Origin: Nitrosopumilus zosterae
Lineage (GTDB): Archaea > Thermoproteota > Nitrososphaeria > Nitrososphaerales > Nitrosopumilaceae
Assembly: GCF_025998175.1 (NCBI RefSeq)
Contig: NZ_AP026695.1
Span: forward strand, 1,056,760 to 1,120,759
Reading direction: 5' to 3'
DNA length: 64,000 bases
Part shown: in pieces, positions 50,080-59,104 of the stretch
Layout: the number at the start of each line of letters is the position of its first letter
Numbering within the stretch: the first letter of the stretch is position 1
Notes under the pieces: generated by a model
Databases searched by the model: none
What the model was told of the DNA's origin: nothing
Seen by the model: only the letters and a program-made list of their open reading frames with translations
Translations under genes and position numbers: made by a program

Positions 50080-51072
50080 CTAATAGGCCAAGACAGACAT
50101 ATGTTGTGCTTCATTCAGAGCATTTTCAAATTCTTCTTCAGACATGACATTTTGTGATGCGTAAACACTTTTGAATTTTCTTCCATCATCTGCAAAAATT
50201 CCCACCACGCATGCATTGTCCTCAACAGGATATTTTTTCATGCACGCATAGACTGCAGCAGAGGAAGGACTAATCAAGAGTCGATCTTTTTCGAGTACCT
50301 CTTTTACTACAGAAAATGCTTCTTTATTGTCAACAGATACCCAATCATCCACCACATTTTCTCTTTTTAAAAATAAATCAGGTTTAGCAGACTCTTCAAA
50401 ATTCCTCCAACCTTGTATCAAATGATTTTGTTGTGGTTGACAACCAATAATTTTGACATTAGGGTTTTTTTCTTTAAGAAAAGTCCCAATGCCAGTAATG
50501 GTTCCTCCAGTACCTACACCTGTAAAAAAATGAGTTACTTTCCCAGCAGTTTGTTTCCAAATTTCAGGACCTGTGCCAACATAATGTCCTTTGAAATTTG
50601 CTTCATTAGCATATTGATTTGGAGAGTAGTAAGTGTCAGGCCTTGAGGAAGCAATAGATGTCGCTAGGGCAATGCTTTGATCGGTTCCGGCCCCAACTTT
50701 AGGGCATAAATCATCGCTTGTCTCAAACACTTTAGCACCAAGATTTCTAATGATATCTTTGGTTTCATTGCTGGCTTTTTCTGGAATCACAATCTCAACT
50801 TTGTACCCCAACACATTTGCAATACCAGTTAACGCAATTCCTGTGTTTCCGGAAGTGGGTTCTATGATGATGCTTTTTCCTTTTGTTAAAATCCCTCTCT
50901 CTTCACCATCTTTGATCATCCAGTAGGCCGCTCTATCCTTTACTGAACCGAATGGGTTATGGCCTTCCAATTTTGCAAAATATTCAGTATTGTTGTGTGA
51001 AAGAGAATTCAGTTTTACAAGAGGAGTGTTGCCCACACGACTTAGGACATCTGTATCAGTGACAGTAGTCAT
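50080..51072 (-). CDS. Cysteine synthase family PLP enzyme
   Basis: 330 aa fold-type II PLP enzyme: GNTPLVKL, PLP lysine K45 in NPFGSVKDRAAYW, PTSGNTGIALTGI, phosphate-binding GTGGTITGIG near 180, and a C-terminal SSAAVYACM. It likely makes cysteine from O-acetylserine or O-phosphoserine and sulfide; the length and the KDRAAYWM pattern are CysM/CysK-like. It follows tusA by 8 bp in one leftward operon, linking it to sulfur-carrier chemistry. Phosphoserine phosphatase nearby does not decide between substrates. Confidence 0.88.
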   Translation of the reverse strand: MTTVTDTDVLSRVGNTPLVKLNSLSHNNTEYFAKLEGHNPFGSVKDRAAYWMIKDGEERGILTKGKSIIIEPTSGNTGIALTGIANVLGYKVEIVIPEKASNETKDIIRNLGAKVFETSDDLCPKVGAGTDQSIALATSIASSRPDTYYSPNQYANEANFKGHYVGTGPEIWKQTAGKVTHFFTGVGTGGTITGIGTFLKEKNPNVKIIGCQPQQNHLIQGWRNFEESAKPDLFLKRENVVDDWVSVDNKEAFSVVKEVLEKDRLLISPSSAAVYACMKKYPVEDNACVVGIFADDGRKFKSVYASQNVMSEEEFENALNEAQHMSVLAY

Positions 51073-51080
51073 AATTCCGG

Positions 51081-51317
51081 TTATTTCACCTTTTTAATTT
51101 GAAAAGTAATTACATCACCATCTTTTGATAAATCTAATAATTCATGACCGTTTCGTGTAACCCACCTGGATATGTCGTCTTCTGCAGCAGGATCATCGGC
51201 AGATACGGTCAAGGTTTCACCAACTTGCATTCTTTCAATTTCAATTTTTGTTCTGAATACAGGTTCAGGACAAAACAAACCTGTCGCGTCTAATTTTTTA
51301 GCAGGAGATTCAGACAT
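51081..51317 (-). CDS. tusA: TusA-family sulfur carrier
   Basis: 78 aa SirA/TusA fold. DATGLFCPEPVFRTK contains the CPxP active Cys (C16) that carries persulfide sulfur; later VSADDPAAEDDISRW and the last strand follow the family. Located 8 bp upstream of cysteine synthase, it may deliver sulfur for cysteine or tRNA thiolation. Confidence 0.9.
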   Translation of the reverse strand: MSESPAKKLDATGLFCPEPVFRTKIEIERMQVGETLTVSADDPAAEDDISRWVTRNGHELLDLSKDGDVITFQIKKVK

Positions 51318-51386
51318 GATGTATAATTCATCAAAGACGTTTTGTCATATTAAAATCTATTTGAGTTTAGCTTATCCTACTTTGAC

Positions 51387-52307
51387 TCATAATGCCATTT
51401 TGAACATGGTGGCCAGATTTCGGTCTTTCATAAAACCAGGATCATGGTTTTGAAAATTAATTTTTTGTGAGATTCGTCTCATCAGATAGATTGCAATGTT
51501 GTAAAATAAAGACCACATGTGACTGTTTTGGTTTGAATCATAGATTCTTAGCAATAATGTCAAGAGCCATTTTGAATTTGGGTAGTGTTCAGAAATGTAA
51601 TCAATCAAGTAATCCTTAGAATTATTAATTTTGTATTTTAGATGGTCTAGTGTTTCAGATTGTAATGCATAGCCTGTTTGAGATATGCTGATTTTCCCTT
51701 TTTTCATCGCTTGTAAAATATCATCAAGGTTATTTTCCGAATCAATTACATTCACACATCTTCCAAGTGTGGATATTACATGGGAGTCACTTCCTGCAAC
51801 TTGAATCATATCATTGTCTAATGCAAATTGAGTTGCTCTAGCATTGGATAGTATGTCAATATTGTTACTATTGAAAACTTCAACCATATCACATTTTTTT
51901 GCATTGTCACGTAATGCGTCAAGTAGACTGAAGGGATGAGGTGCAGATGAAACTCCTCCCTGATCCCGGACTTTATCAATTACGTCATCAAGAGAAAGGC
52001 CTACAGGAATTTCATCATAAAGCCCATAGGCCAAAACATGTGCCCCATTATCAATTGTGATCTCTTCTGCCGGAAAAACATCTATGTTTTTGAATTTTTC
52101 ATGATCATTTTTGTATTCCAGTAATTGATGATACCCATCTAGAGTATTGTGGTTTGTTACAAAAATTGCATTTAATCCTAAATTATATGAACGCTCAAGT
52201 TGATCCCGTATTGATATATTACAATCATATGGAGGTTCTTTGTCACCAACATGAAAATTTGAAAATGAATTATGGCAGTGTAATTCAGCGTTAATGGGCA
52301 ATTTCAA
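51387..52307 (-). CDS. PHP-domain phosphoesterase
   Basis: 306 aa. Metal-binding motifs of PHP proteins: ELHCHNSFS near 8, VTNHNTLDGY near 50, SAPHPFSL near 123 and AGSDSHV near 172. It would hydrolyse a phosphoester with two or three metal ions; nucleotide or inositol-like substrates are both possible. The C-terminal ~90 residues (LLTLLLRIYDSNQNSHMWSLFYNIAIYLMRR) are helical and partly hydrophobic, unlike small PHP enzymes. Lies downstream of cofE on the same strand. Confidence 0.85.
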   Translation of the reverse strand: MKLPINAELHCHNSFSNFHVGDKEPPYDCNISIRDQLERSYNLGLNAIFVTNHNTLDGYHQLLEYKNDHEKFKNIDVFPAEEITIDNGAHVLAYGLYDEIPVGLSLDDVIDKVRDQGGVSSAPHPFSLLDALRDNAKKCDMVEVFNSNNIDILSNARATQFALDNDMIQVAGSDSHVISTLGRCVNVIDSENNLDDILQAMKKGKISISQTGYALQSETLDHLKYKINNSKDYLIDYISEHYPNSKWLLTLLLRIYDSNQNSHMWSLFYNIAIYLMRRISQKINFQNHDPGFMKDRNLATMFKMAL

Positions 52308-52354
52308 AAGAAATCTTCTTCTTTAGATTATAATTCTATTGAAAGAGAAGAGAA

Positions 52355-53080
52355 TCATCTAAAAAGATCTTCGTGTTCTGGACGAATTAACTCATCAATA
52401 ACATGTTCTTCAATTTTAAATGGGTAGCCACGTATTATTGCAATTGGAGATTTCAGTGATTTTCCCATCACCAATTCTGCTGCAGAAGAAAGCTCGTCAG
52501 CTACAGCAATTGCAGTGACACGTAAAATTTTTTGAAATGAATCAAGAGTTCCAGCATAATCAATTATAGGATTTAATCCAGAAATACCAATTGCACAATT
52601 AGTTTGACCCATACGAAAAGGACGGCCAAACGTATCAGAAATGATTACTGCTACATTTTTGTTAGTTTGTTTTAAAATATTGTAACGAATTGATTCTGCA
52701 GAGATATCAGAGTTAATCGGCAACATGGTAGCATGTCCTTCTTTTACGTTGCTTTCATCAATGCCTGCATTTGCACAAATGAAACCATTTTTTGTTTCAA
52801 CTATAATTATCCCATTTTTCATTCTGACAATTCTTTTTGTTTCAGATAAAATTAATTCAATTAATCGTGGATCTTTTTGATATTGAGAGGCAATTCCTTG
52901 AGACAGTAAAGAAGGCACAATATCAGATAAACGGACAGTTCTTCCTTCTTGTTTTGAGATTATTTTTTGTGCAATTACAATAATATCTCCATTGTTCAGT
53001 TCAGAAGATTTTATGATTAACTCAGAGATATTGTCAGAGGGTTCAATTTCTTTTTCAATAAAGATTGGAATGATTTGCAA
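52355..53080 (-). CDS. cofE: Coenzyme F420-0:L-glutamate ligase
   Basis: 241 aa. GTP-dependent enzyme adding glutamates to F420-0. Family segments: NGDIIVIAQKIISKQEGR near 32, ANAGIDESN near 103, LP.NSD, VIISDTFGRPFRMGQTNCAIG near 145, and LSSAAELVMGK near 198. The FbiB nitroreductase-like C-terminal domain of actinobacteria is absent, as in archaea. Supports use of F420 by this organism. It sits 35 bp after the phosphatase gene. Confidence 0.92.
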   Translation of the reverse strand: MQIIPIFIEKEIEPSDNISELIIKSSELNNGDIIVIAQKIISKQEGRTVRLSDIVPSLLSQGIASQYQKDPRLIELILSETKRIVRMKNGIIIVETKNGFICANAGIDESNVKEGHATMLPINSDISAESIRYNILKQTNKNVAVIISDTFGRPFRMGQTNCAIGISGLNPIIDYAGTLDSFQKILRVTAIAVADELSSAAELVMGKSLKSPIAIIRGYPFKIEEHVIDELIRPEHEDLFR

Positions 53081-53114
53081 ACAAGATAACTAAAAAGATG
53101 GACTAAAAAATTGT

Positions 53115-53783
53115 TTAGGCAGGAGAGACTGTTTCCAGTTGTATCTTGTAGTGTTTGTTAATAATATCTAGAACTTTAGAAAGATCTTTTTCTTCCAAAG
53201 TAGTAGTAGCTAAATCTTTGACTATATCCTGAGCCCTATAAGCAATTCCTAAACCGCAGATATCAAATAATTTTACATCATTTGCTCCATCTACAACACA
53301 AACTATGTCTTCCCTTTTTTCACCCCATTCTTCAATTTTTATTTTAGCAGATTTGGATTTATCAGAATCAACATTAATAATCACGCCATCAAGTTTTCCG
53401 TCTTTAAATAATAATTCATTAGAAAAGACATAATCAAGACCCAGTTCTTTTTGTAATCTATCCATCATCAAAGTGAATCCACCTGAAACTGCCATGAGTT
53501 TCCAACCAGCAGCTTTTAAGACTCTGCACAGTTCTTTTGCACCAGTCATTATTGGTAATGCATCAGCAACTTCCTGACACATTTTTTGATCAAGACCTTT
53601 AAGAGCGCCAACTCTTGTTCTCAAACCTTCTTCCCAGTTAATTTTGCCTTGAATTCCTTGTTTGGTAATTTCCCAAATCTCATCTTCTTTGTGGAGTTTT
53701 TCTGCGAGGAGTGGAAGGTATTCTTCATCATATAAAACACCTTCAACATCAAAAATTGCAAGCAACGGATTTCTGATTTGCAA
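53115..53783 (-). CDS. Phosphoserine phosphatase-like HAD hydrolase
   Basis: 222 aa. HAD motifs: FDVEGVLYDEEY (nucleophile Asp, with Glu in place of the second Asp), AVSGGFTLMMD, K in SKSAKIK, and VDGANDVKLFD. The order and the alpha-helical cap match SerB-type phosphatases producing serine. DxE instead of DxD is a variation seen in some relatives. Serine made here would feed the cysteine synthase. It may instead act on a different phosphate ester. Confidence 0.78.
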   Translation of the reverse strand: MQIRNPLLAIFDVEGVLYDEEYLPLLAEKLHKEDEIWEITKQGIQGKINWEEGLRTRVGALKGLDQKMCQEVADALPIMTGAKELCRVLKAAGWKLMAVSGGFTLMMDRLQKELGLDYVFSNELLFKDGKLDGVIINVDSDKSKSAKIKIEEWGEKREDIVCVVDGANDVKLFDICGLGIAYRAQDIVKDLATTTLEEKDLSKVLDIINKHYKIQLETVSPA

Positions 53784-53869
53784 AAAAATTGCTAATTATA
53801 TTAAAGTTTAAACTTTTTTGAGATCCAAAAAACGCTAGTAATAAATCACCGTATGTTTTATGATTAAAC

Positions 53870-54154
53870 ATGGCAGAATTAGAACACAAATATGAAGTTG
53901 ACATAAGTGAAAAAGAAGGAAGACAAAAACTGCCACAGGATGTAAAAGACGAGTTAAAAGCATCAGGCATGATGGATGAGAAAGGGAAATTGAAATTAAA
54001 AGGCGTCAGTCCAAAAATGCTCAAAAAAATGAAACAGGAATTTGTTGATTGCCCAGTATTGAAAGAAGAGATTCAATTTATTCAGTGTTTTGTGTGCCCA
54101 AATTTCCAAAGTAGGGTAATGGGCAAAGTTCTCTGTAAAGGGGATGCTCTTTAA
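53870..54154 (+). CDS. Conserved hypothetical protein with four Cys
   Basis: 94 aa; acidic/basic helical start (SEKEGRQKLPQDVKDEL) and a C-terminal Cys set: DCPVL, QCFVCPNF, LCKGD. The spacing could hold zinc or an iron-sulfur cluster. Divergent from the phosphatase, 55 bp upstream of proS on the same strand. No known family recognised. Confidence 0.65.
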   Translation: MAELEHKYEVDISEKEGRQKLPQDVKDELKASGMMDEKGKLKLKGVSPKMLKKMKQEFVDCPVLKEEIQFIQCFVCPNFQSRVMGKVLCKGDAL

Positions 54155-54209
54155 AGAAAATAGAGATTTGCAAAATTCTCACGAAAGGCTCATTAGTTAA
54201 ATTAATTCT

Positions 54210-55664
54210 TTGAGTTTTAGCTTGAGTAAAGAGGACATAGGGATCACAGTTACAAAAAAAGATGATTTTAGTGAGTGGTACACACAAGTAGTCCTTAAAG
54301 CAAAACTTGCAGATTATGCACCAGTGAAAGGATTGATTGTGCTTAGGCCGGATGGATATTCCATTTGGGAATCATTAAGAAGCACATTTGATAAAAAATT
54401 TGCAAAAAATGGAATCAGGAACGGATTTCTCCCAATTTTAATCCCAGAATCATTGTTAGGTAAAGAACAAAAACACTTTGCAGGATTTAATCCAGAAGTT
54501 TTTTGGGTAACTCATTCAGGAACAAATGAAATTGGAGACAAACTTGCACTGAGACCAACATCAGAAACTCTGGCATATACAATGTACGCCAAATGGATTC
54601 AAAGTTGGAGAGACTTGCCACTAAAAATTAATTTTTGGAATACAGCTTTGAGAGCAGAAATCAAAGCTACAAAACCATTTCTTAGAACATCAGAATTTTT
54701 ATGGCAAGAAGGGCATACAGTCCACACATCACAGGAAGAAGCAGAAGAAGAAGTGATTAAAATTTTAGAGATTTACAAAAATTCAGTAGAAGAGGAATTG
54801 GCAATTCCTGTAACAGTGGGGAAGAAAAGTGAAAAAGAGAAGTTCGTCGGTGCTGTATATACAACCACTATGGAATCAATCATGCCAGATGGGAAAGCAT
54901 TGCAGATGGGCACATCTCATTTTCTAGGACAGAATTTTTCAAAACCATTTGAAGTGAAATTTGCAGATAAGGACAATGTAGAACATTTTGCATGGCAAAC
55001 TTCATGGGGAGTGTCATGGAGATTAATCGGAGCAATGATCATGGTACATGGAGATGATAAAGGACTAGTGTTGCCTCCAAAAGTAGCGCCAATACAAGTT
55101 GTAATTGTTCCAATTTATAAAAATGATGAGGGTAAAGAAAAAGTATTACCAAAAGTTGAAGAAATCAAAAATAAATTAGAACTAAAAGAAATCAGAGTTC
55201 ATGTTGACAACAGAGAAGGGTTATCCCCAGGCTACAAATTTAATGATTGGGAACTAAAAGGAGTACCACTAAGAATAGAAATTGGACCTAAAGATATTGA
55301 AAAAGAAAGTGTAGTTATTGCAAAAAGATACAATTGTGAGAAAACAAATTTGAATTTTACAGATATCGAAAGAATTGTTATAATTTTAGAAGAAATTCAA
55401 AAAGAAATGCTAAAAAATGCACAAGAACAATCTAAAAAGAACAGCATAAACATATCAGACTACTCGGAATTCAAATCTAAAATTGAGGGAGGAGGTTTCC
55501 TAAATGCTCCGTGGTGTGGAAAATCAAAATGTGAAGAAAAAATCAAAGAAGAAACTGGTGCAGATATCAGAGTAATTCCATTTGGCAGTGAAAATTTAAA
55601 TTTAAAATGCATATACTGCCAAGAGCAAAGTCAATCAATCCCAATTTTTGCCAGAGGTTACTAG
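54210..55664 (+). CDS. proS: Prolyl-tRNA synthetase (archaeal/eukaryal type)
   Basis: 484 aa class II synthetase from TTG 54210. Motif 2 region FWNTALRAEIKATKPFLRTSEFLWQEGHT, motif 3 SWGVSWRLIGAMIMVHGDD, anticodon domain (~285-385) and the type-3 C-terminal zinc-like domain with CGKSKCEEKI and CIYCQEQ, ending in RGY. It lacks the bacterial editing insertion. Confidence 0.94.
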   Translation: MSFSLSKEDIGITVTKKDDFSEWYTQVVLKAKLADYAPVKGLIVLRPDGYSIWESLRSTFDKKFAKNGIRNGFLPILIPESLLGKEQKHFAGFNPEVFWVTHSGTNEIGDKLALRPTSETLAYTMYAKWIQSWRDLPLKINFWNTALRAEIKATKPFLRTSEFLWQEGHTVHTSQEEAEEEVIKILEIYKNSVEEELAIPVTVGKKSEKEKFVGAVYTTTMESIMPDGKALQMGTSHFLGQNFSKPFEVKFADKDNVEHFAWQTSWGVSWRLIGAMIMVHGDDKGLVLPPKVAPIQVVIVPIYKNDEGKEKVLPKVEEIKNKLELKEIRVHVDNREGLSPGYKFNDWELKGVPLRIEIGPKDIEKESVVIAKRYNCEKTNLNFTDIERIVIILEEIQKEMLKNAQEQSKKNSINISDYSEFKSKIEGGGFLNAPWCGKSKCEEKIKEETGADIRVIPFGSENLNLKCIYCQEQSQSIPIFARGY

Positions 55665-55713
55665 AAGAAATTAGCCACAAACATAATAATAGAAAAAAGA
55701 TCATTGTTCGTTA

Positions 55714-57024
55714 ATGGCCTCCAGTCAAAAATTAGATCAAAAGGGAGTACTATTAGAACAGTTTAAAGAAACACGAAATAGAACACTAGAACTTGTAAAA
55801 ACTTTAGAAAAAGATGACTTTGTTGTTCAAACTGCTGTTTTTATGAGTCCTCCAAAATGGCACATAGGCCATGTTAGTTGGATTTACGAGGCAATCATGA
55901 GCAAATTAGATAAAAGTTATGAATTTTACTCAAAAGAGTTTACAGAGTATCTAAATTCGTATTATCAACAATTTGGAGTTCCACATGACAAAGGATTGCG
56001 AGGAGTAATTTCCAGACCAACCGTTGATCAATTGTTTCAATACTTTAACACTATTAATCAAAGGGTGGAGAAATTTATCAAATCACAGGCATTAGATGAA
56101 AATGCAATTAAAGTTATTACAATGGGATTTCACCATGAATGCCAACATCAAGAACTTTTAGTGTATGATTTGCAACATCTTCTTGCTGAACAATATAGAC
56201 CGGTAAAAAAAGAGATTGCAGACAAACCAAAAGAGAATGACAAAAAATCAATCTACATCAAAGGAGGAATTTATGAAATGGGTTACAATGGAAAAAACTT
56301 TTGTTACGACATAGAACTTCCTGAACACAAAGTTTACCTTAATGATTTCAAGATGGACATATTTCCAGTTTCTAATCAACAGTATTTAGAATTCATTGAA
56401 GATGGAGGATATGAGAATTACAAATATTGGCTGTCAGACGGATGGGAGAAAGTAAAAGAAAACAAATGGAGGTCTCCCATGTATTGGGAAAAAATTAATG
56501 GTGAGTGGAATGTCCGAGATTTTATAGGAATTAGAAAAATCAATCCAAATGAGCCAGTATGTCATGTCAGCTATTATGAAGCCGATGCATATTGTAAATG
56601 GGCAGGAAAAAGACTCCCTACAGAAGCAGAATGGGAAAAAGCAGCTTGTTGGAATGAAGAAAAACAAGAAAAATCAATTTATCCTTGGGGAAATGAAGAG
56701 CCAGAAAAAGACAAATGTAATTTATTAGAATCATATTATTGGAAATGTACAGAGCTAGGAACATTCCCAAATGGCACTAGCCCTTCAGGATGTCAACAAA
56801 TGATTGGAGATGTTTGGGAATGGACGTCATCAGAATTTATCGGATATCCAGGATTCAAATCTGGATTTGATGAGTACAATGACAAATGGTTTACGAATCA
56901 AAAAGTTTTGAGAGGAGGATCATTTGCAACACCAAAAATGTCCATCAGGGGAAGTTATAGAAATTTTTTCAGATTAGATGAGCGTTGGTTATTTTCAGGG
57001 TTTAGATGTGCAGAAGATATCTAA
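55714..57024 (+). CDS. egtB: EgtB-type sulfoxide synthase (ergothioneine/ovothiol-type)
   Basis: 436 aa. N-terminal DinB-like domain carries the iron ligands of sulfoxide synthases: H50 in PPKWHIGH and H141-xxx-H145 with Q-E following in HHECQHQELL. C-terminal formylglycine-like (FGE-sulfatase) domain shows RLPTEAEWEKAA, YPWGNEEPE, GDVWEWTSSE, RGGSF and FRCAED. Such enzymes join the imidazole of (trimethyl)histidine with cysteine or gamma-glutamylcysteine using O2. The convergent EgtD supports ergothioneine rather than ovothiol. EgtC/EgtE partners are not in the window. Confidence 0.85.
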   Translation: MASSQKLDQKGVLLEQFKETRNRTLELVKTLEKDDFVVQTAVFMSPPKWHIGHVSWIYEAIMSKLDKSYEFYSKEFTEYLNSYYQQFGVPHDKGLRGVISRPTVDQLFQYFNTINQRVEKFIKSQALDENAIKVITMGFHHECQHQELLVYDLQHLLAEQYRPVKKEIADKPKENDKKSIYIKGGIYEMGYNGKNFCYDIELPEHKVYLNDFKMDIFPVSNQQYLEFIEDGGYENYKYWLSDGWEKVKENKWRSPMYWEKINGEWNVRDFIGIRKINPNEPVCHVSYYEADAYCKWAGKRLPTEAEWEKAACWNEEKQEKSIYPWGNEEPEKDKCNLLESYYWKCTELGTFPNGTSPSGCQQMIGDVWEWTSSEFIGYPGFKSGFDEYNDKWFTNQKVLRGGSFATPKMSIRGSYRNFFRLDERWLFSGFRCAEDI

Positions 57025-58043
57025 ATTTTGGATGCCAGTGTTAGTGAAAAATAATTTTTATCATCTAACCAAGTATGTTTGATGTCAAATCCCACATCAT
57101 CAAGAAGTTTATGGATATCAGATAACTTGTACTTGTGAGAATATTCGGTATGAATCAGTTCGTCTTTTTCCAAATTTAATAAAAGATCAGATTTCGATAT
57201 TACTACAGATTGATTTACTAGAGATTTCAGATACATCTCGATTCTCTGATCATGTTCATTGTATAGTGAATGATGTGAAAAATTATTTAAATTAAAATCT
57301 GCATCAAGTTCATCATTTATTCTAGAAAGAACATTTAGATTAAATTCCGCAGTTATGCCTTGAGAATCATCATAAGCAGATTCTAAAATCTGCCTATCCT
57401 TTACTAAGTCAAGTCCAATCAAAAAAAGATCACCTTTTTTCATGGTTGAATTTATTTTTTGTAGGAATTCATGCCCATCAACAGGAGAGAAATTTCCAAA
57501 ACTAGAGCCTAAAAATAAAATTAAGTTTTTTTTCTCATCATAGTTTTTTAGAAATTCTAAACCACCTTCGTAGGTGTCAATTATTCCAGTTATGTGCAAA
57601 TGGTCATAATCTTTCAATAAACTCTCTGAACTTTCTGCCAAAATCTCAGAGATGTCTATAGGGAAATATTCAACAACATCATAAATTTGTGAAAAAATAT
57701 CAAGAATTATTCTTGTTTTTACAGATGCCCCACTGCCTAATTCAACGACTCTAAAATTTTTGTCCAAATAAGAAGGCAATTCATTTTGAAGTTTTTTTAA
57801 AATTGTAATTTCGGTTTTAGTAGGATAGTATTCAGGCAACATACAAATTTTTTCAAATAAATCTGAACCTTTTTTGTCATAAAAAAATTTAGGAGAGATG
57901 AATTTACAATGCCTGTTTAAACTAAAAGATATTTCTTCAGCAAATGTTTTTTCAATTCTACTGGCATGAGGTTTGAAATATTGAAGACGGTTATCAATGA
58001 CATATTTTTTATAATTTAGATTTTTTTGTAAAGTATTACTCAA
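57021..58043 (-). CDS. egtD: L-histidine N-alpha-methyltransferase (EgtD)
   Basis: 340 aa SAM-dependent methyltransferase making trimethylhistidine (hercynine). Family signs: LFEKICMLPEYYPTKTE near 65, motif I VVELGSGASVKTRIIL near 97, LFLGSSFGNFSP (the Asn that binds substrate), and ELIHTEYSHKYKL with the Glu and Ser that shape the histidine pocket. Its end overlaps the egtB end by 4 bp in convergent orientation, an unusual arrangement compared with the usual co-directional egt clusters. Confidence 0.9.
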   Translation of the reverse strand: MSNTLQKNLNYKKYVIDNRLQYFKPHASRIEKTFAEEISFSLNRHCKFISPKFFYDKKGSDLFEKICMLPEYYPTKTEITILKKLQNELPSYLDKNFRVVELGSGASVKTRIILDIFSQIYDVVEYFPIDISEILAESSESLLKDYDHLHITGIIDTYEGGLEFLKNYDEKKNLILFLGSSFGNFSPVDGHEFLQKINSTMKKGDLFLIGLDLVKDRQILESAYDDSQGITAEFNLNVLSRINDELDADFNLNNFSHHSLYNEHDQRIEMYLKSLVNQSVVISKSDLLLNLEKDELIHTEYSHKYKLSDIHKLLDDVGFDIKHTWLDDKNYFSLTLASKI

Positions 58044-58138
58044 GTATTAATTCCGGGATTTTTCAACATAAATGCGTTATCCCAAATTTTACGCATAAAT
58101 CGTATTTCTTGATATACTTCTTGTTTTAACAATAATCA

Positions 58139-59104
58139 ATGAAAGAAATACTAAAAGTTGAGCATTTACAAAAATATTTTAATAAAAAAAGCATGTTTGG
58201 AGGAAAAATATCAACAGTCAGGGCAACTGACGATGTTTCATTTTCGCTTGAAATAGGCGAGGTGTTAGTATTAGCAGGAGAATCAGGTTCAGGAAAATCA
58301 ACTATTGCAAAATTAATTCTTAGATCAATTCAGCCAGATTCGGGAAAAATCTTTTTCGAAGGACATGAAATTGATGATGAAAAAAAGAATTTGGAAAAAA
58401 TTAGAATGAATTGTCAAATGATTCATCAAGATCCATACGACTCAATCAATCCAAGAATGAAAATTGGAGACATAGTATCAGAACCACTAGAAATTCACAA
58501 CATAGGAAACAAACAACAGAGATTAAAGAGAGTAGTCGAAGTTTTGCAAGAAGTAAAACTAGAGCCAGCTAACGAGATCATAAAAAAATACCCCCACATG
58601 CTATCAGGAGGACAAAGGCAAAGGGTAGTATTGGCAAGGGCGTTGTCCATCAAACCAAAAATCATCATAGCAGATGAGCCTGTATCCATGCTAGACGTGT
58701 CAATAAGAGCAGAGATGCTCGAATTAATGCACGATTTACAGAAAAAATACAATATTTCATTTATCTATATCACGCATGATTTGGCAACTGCAAAATATTT
58801 TGGTCAAAGAATAGGAGTTTTGTATAAAGGAAAAATTGTGGAGATGGGTCCAATTGACCAAGTTTTATTGAAACCAAGACACCCTTATACCCAAGCATTA
58901 ATTGACGCCATTTCAGAGCCAGATCCTGACAACCTAAAGAGAGAAAAGAAAATTAGAATTAAAGATGCAACAGACGAAGATGTTTTTCAGGGATGTAGAT
59001 TCAGAGCAAGATGCCCATATGTGATTGAAAAATGTGCAGAAGAACCAGAGTTATTGGAGATTTCGGACAGACATTATTCTGCATGTCACGTAAAATTAGA
59101 CTAG
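58139..59104 (+). CDS. Oligopeptide-type ABC transporter ATPase (OppF/DppF-like)
   Basis: 321 aa. Walker A GESGSGKST near 47, Q-loop MIHQDPYDSINP, signature LSGGQRQR near 160, Walker B IIIADEPVSMLD, H-loop ITHDL, and the Opp-type C-terminal extension with HPYTQALI and a four-Cys CRFRARCPYVIEKC....ACH. Opp/Dpp systems normally have OppA-D; none of these is adjacent, so it is an orphan or works with distant permeases. It diverges from egtD and ends 4 bp inside the smc end. Confidence 0.85.
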   Translation: MKEILKVEHLQKYFNKKSMFGGKISTVRATDDVSFSLEIGEVLVLAGESGSGKSTIAKLILRSIQPDSGKIFFEGHEIDDEKKNLEKIRMNCQMIHQDPYDSINPRMKIGDIVSEPLEIHNIGNKQQRLKRVVEVLQEVKLEPANEIIKKYPHMLSGGQRQRVVLARALSIKPKIIIADEPVSMLDVSIRAEMLELMHDLQKKYNISFIYITHDLATAKYFGQRIGVLYKGKIVEMGPIDQVLLKPRHPYTQALIDAISEPDPDNLKREKKIRIKDATDEDVFQGCRFRARCPYVIEKCAEEPELLEISDRHYSACHVKLD

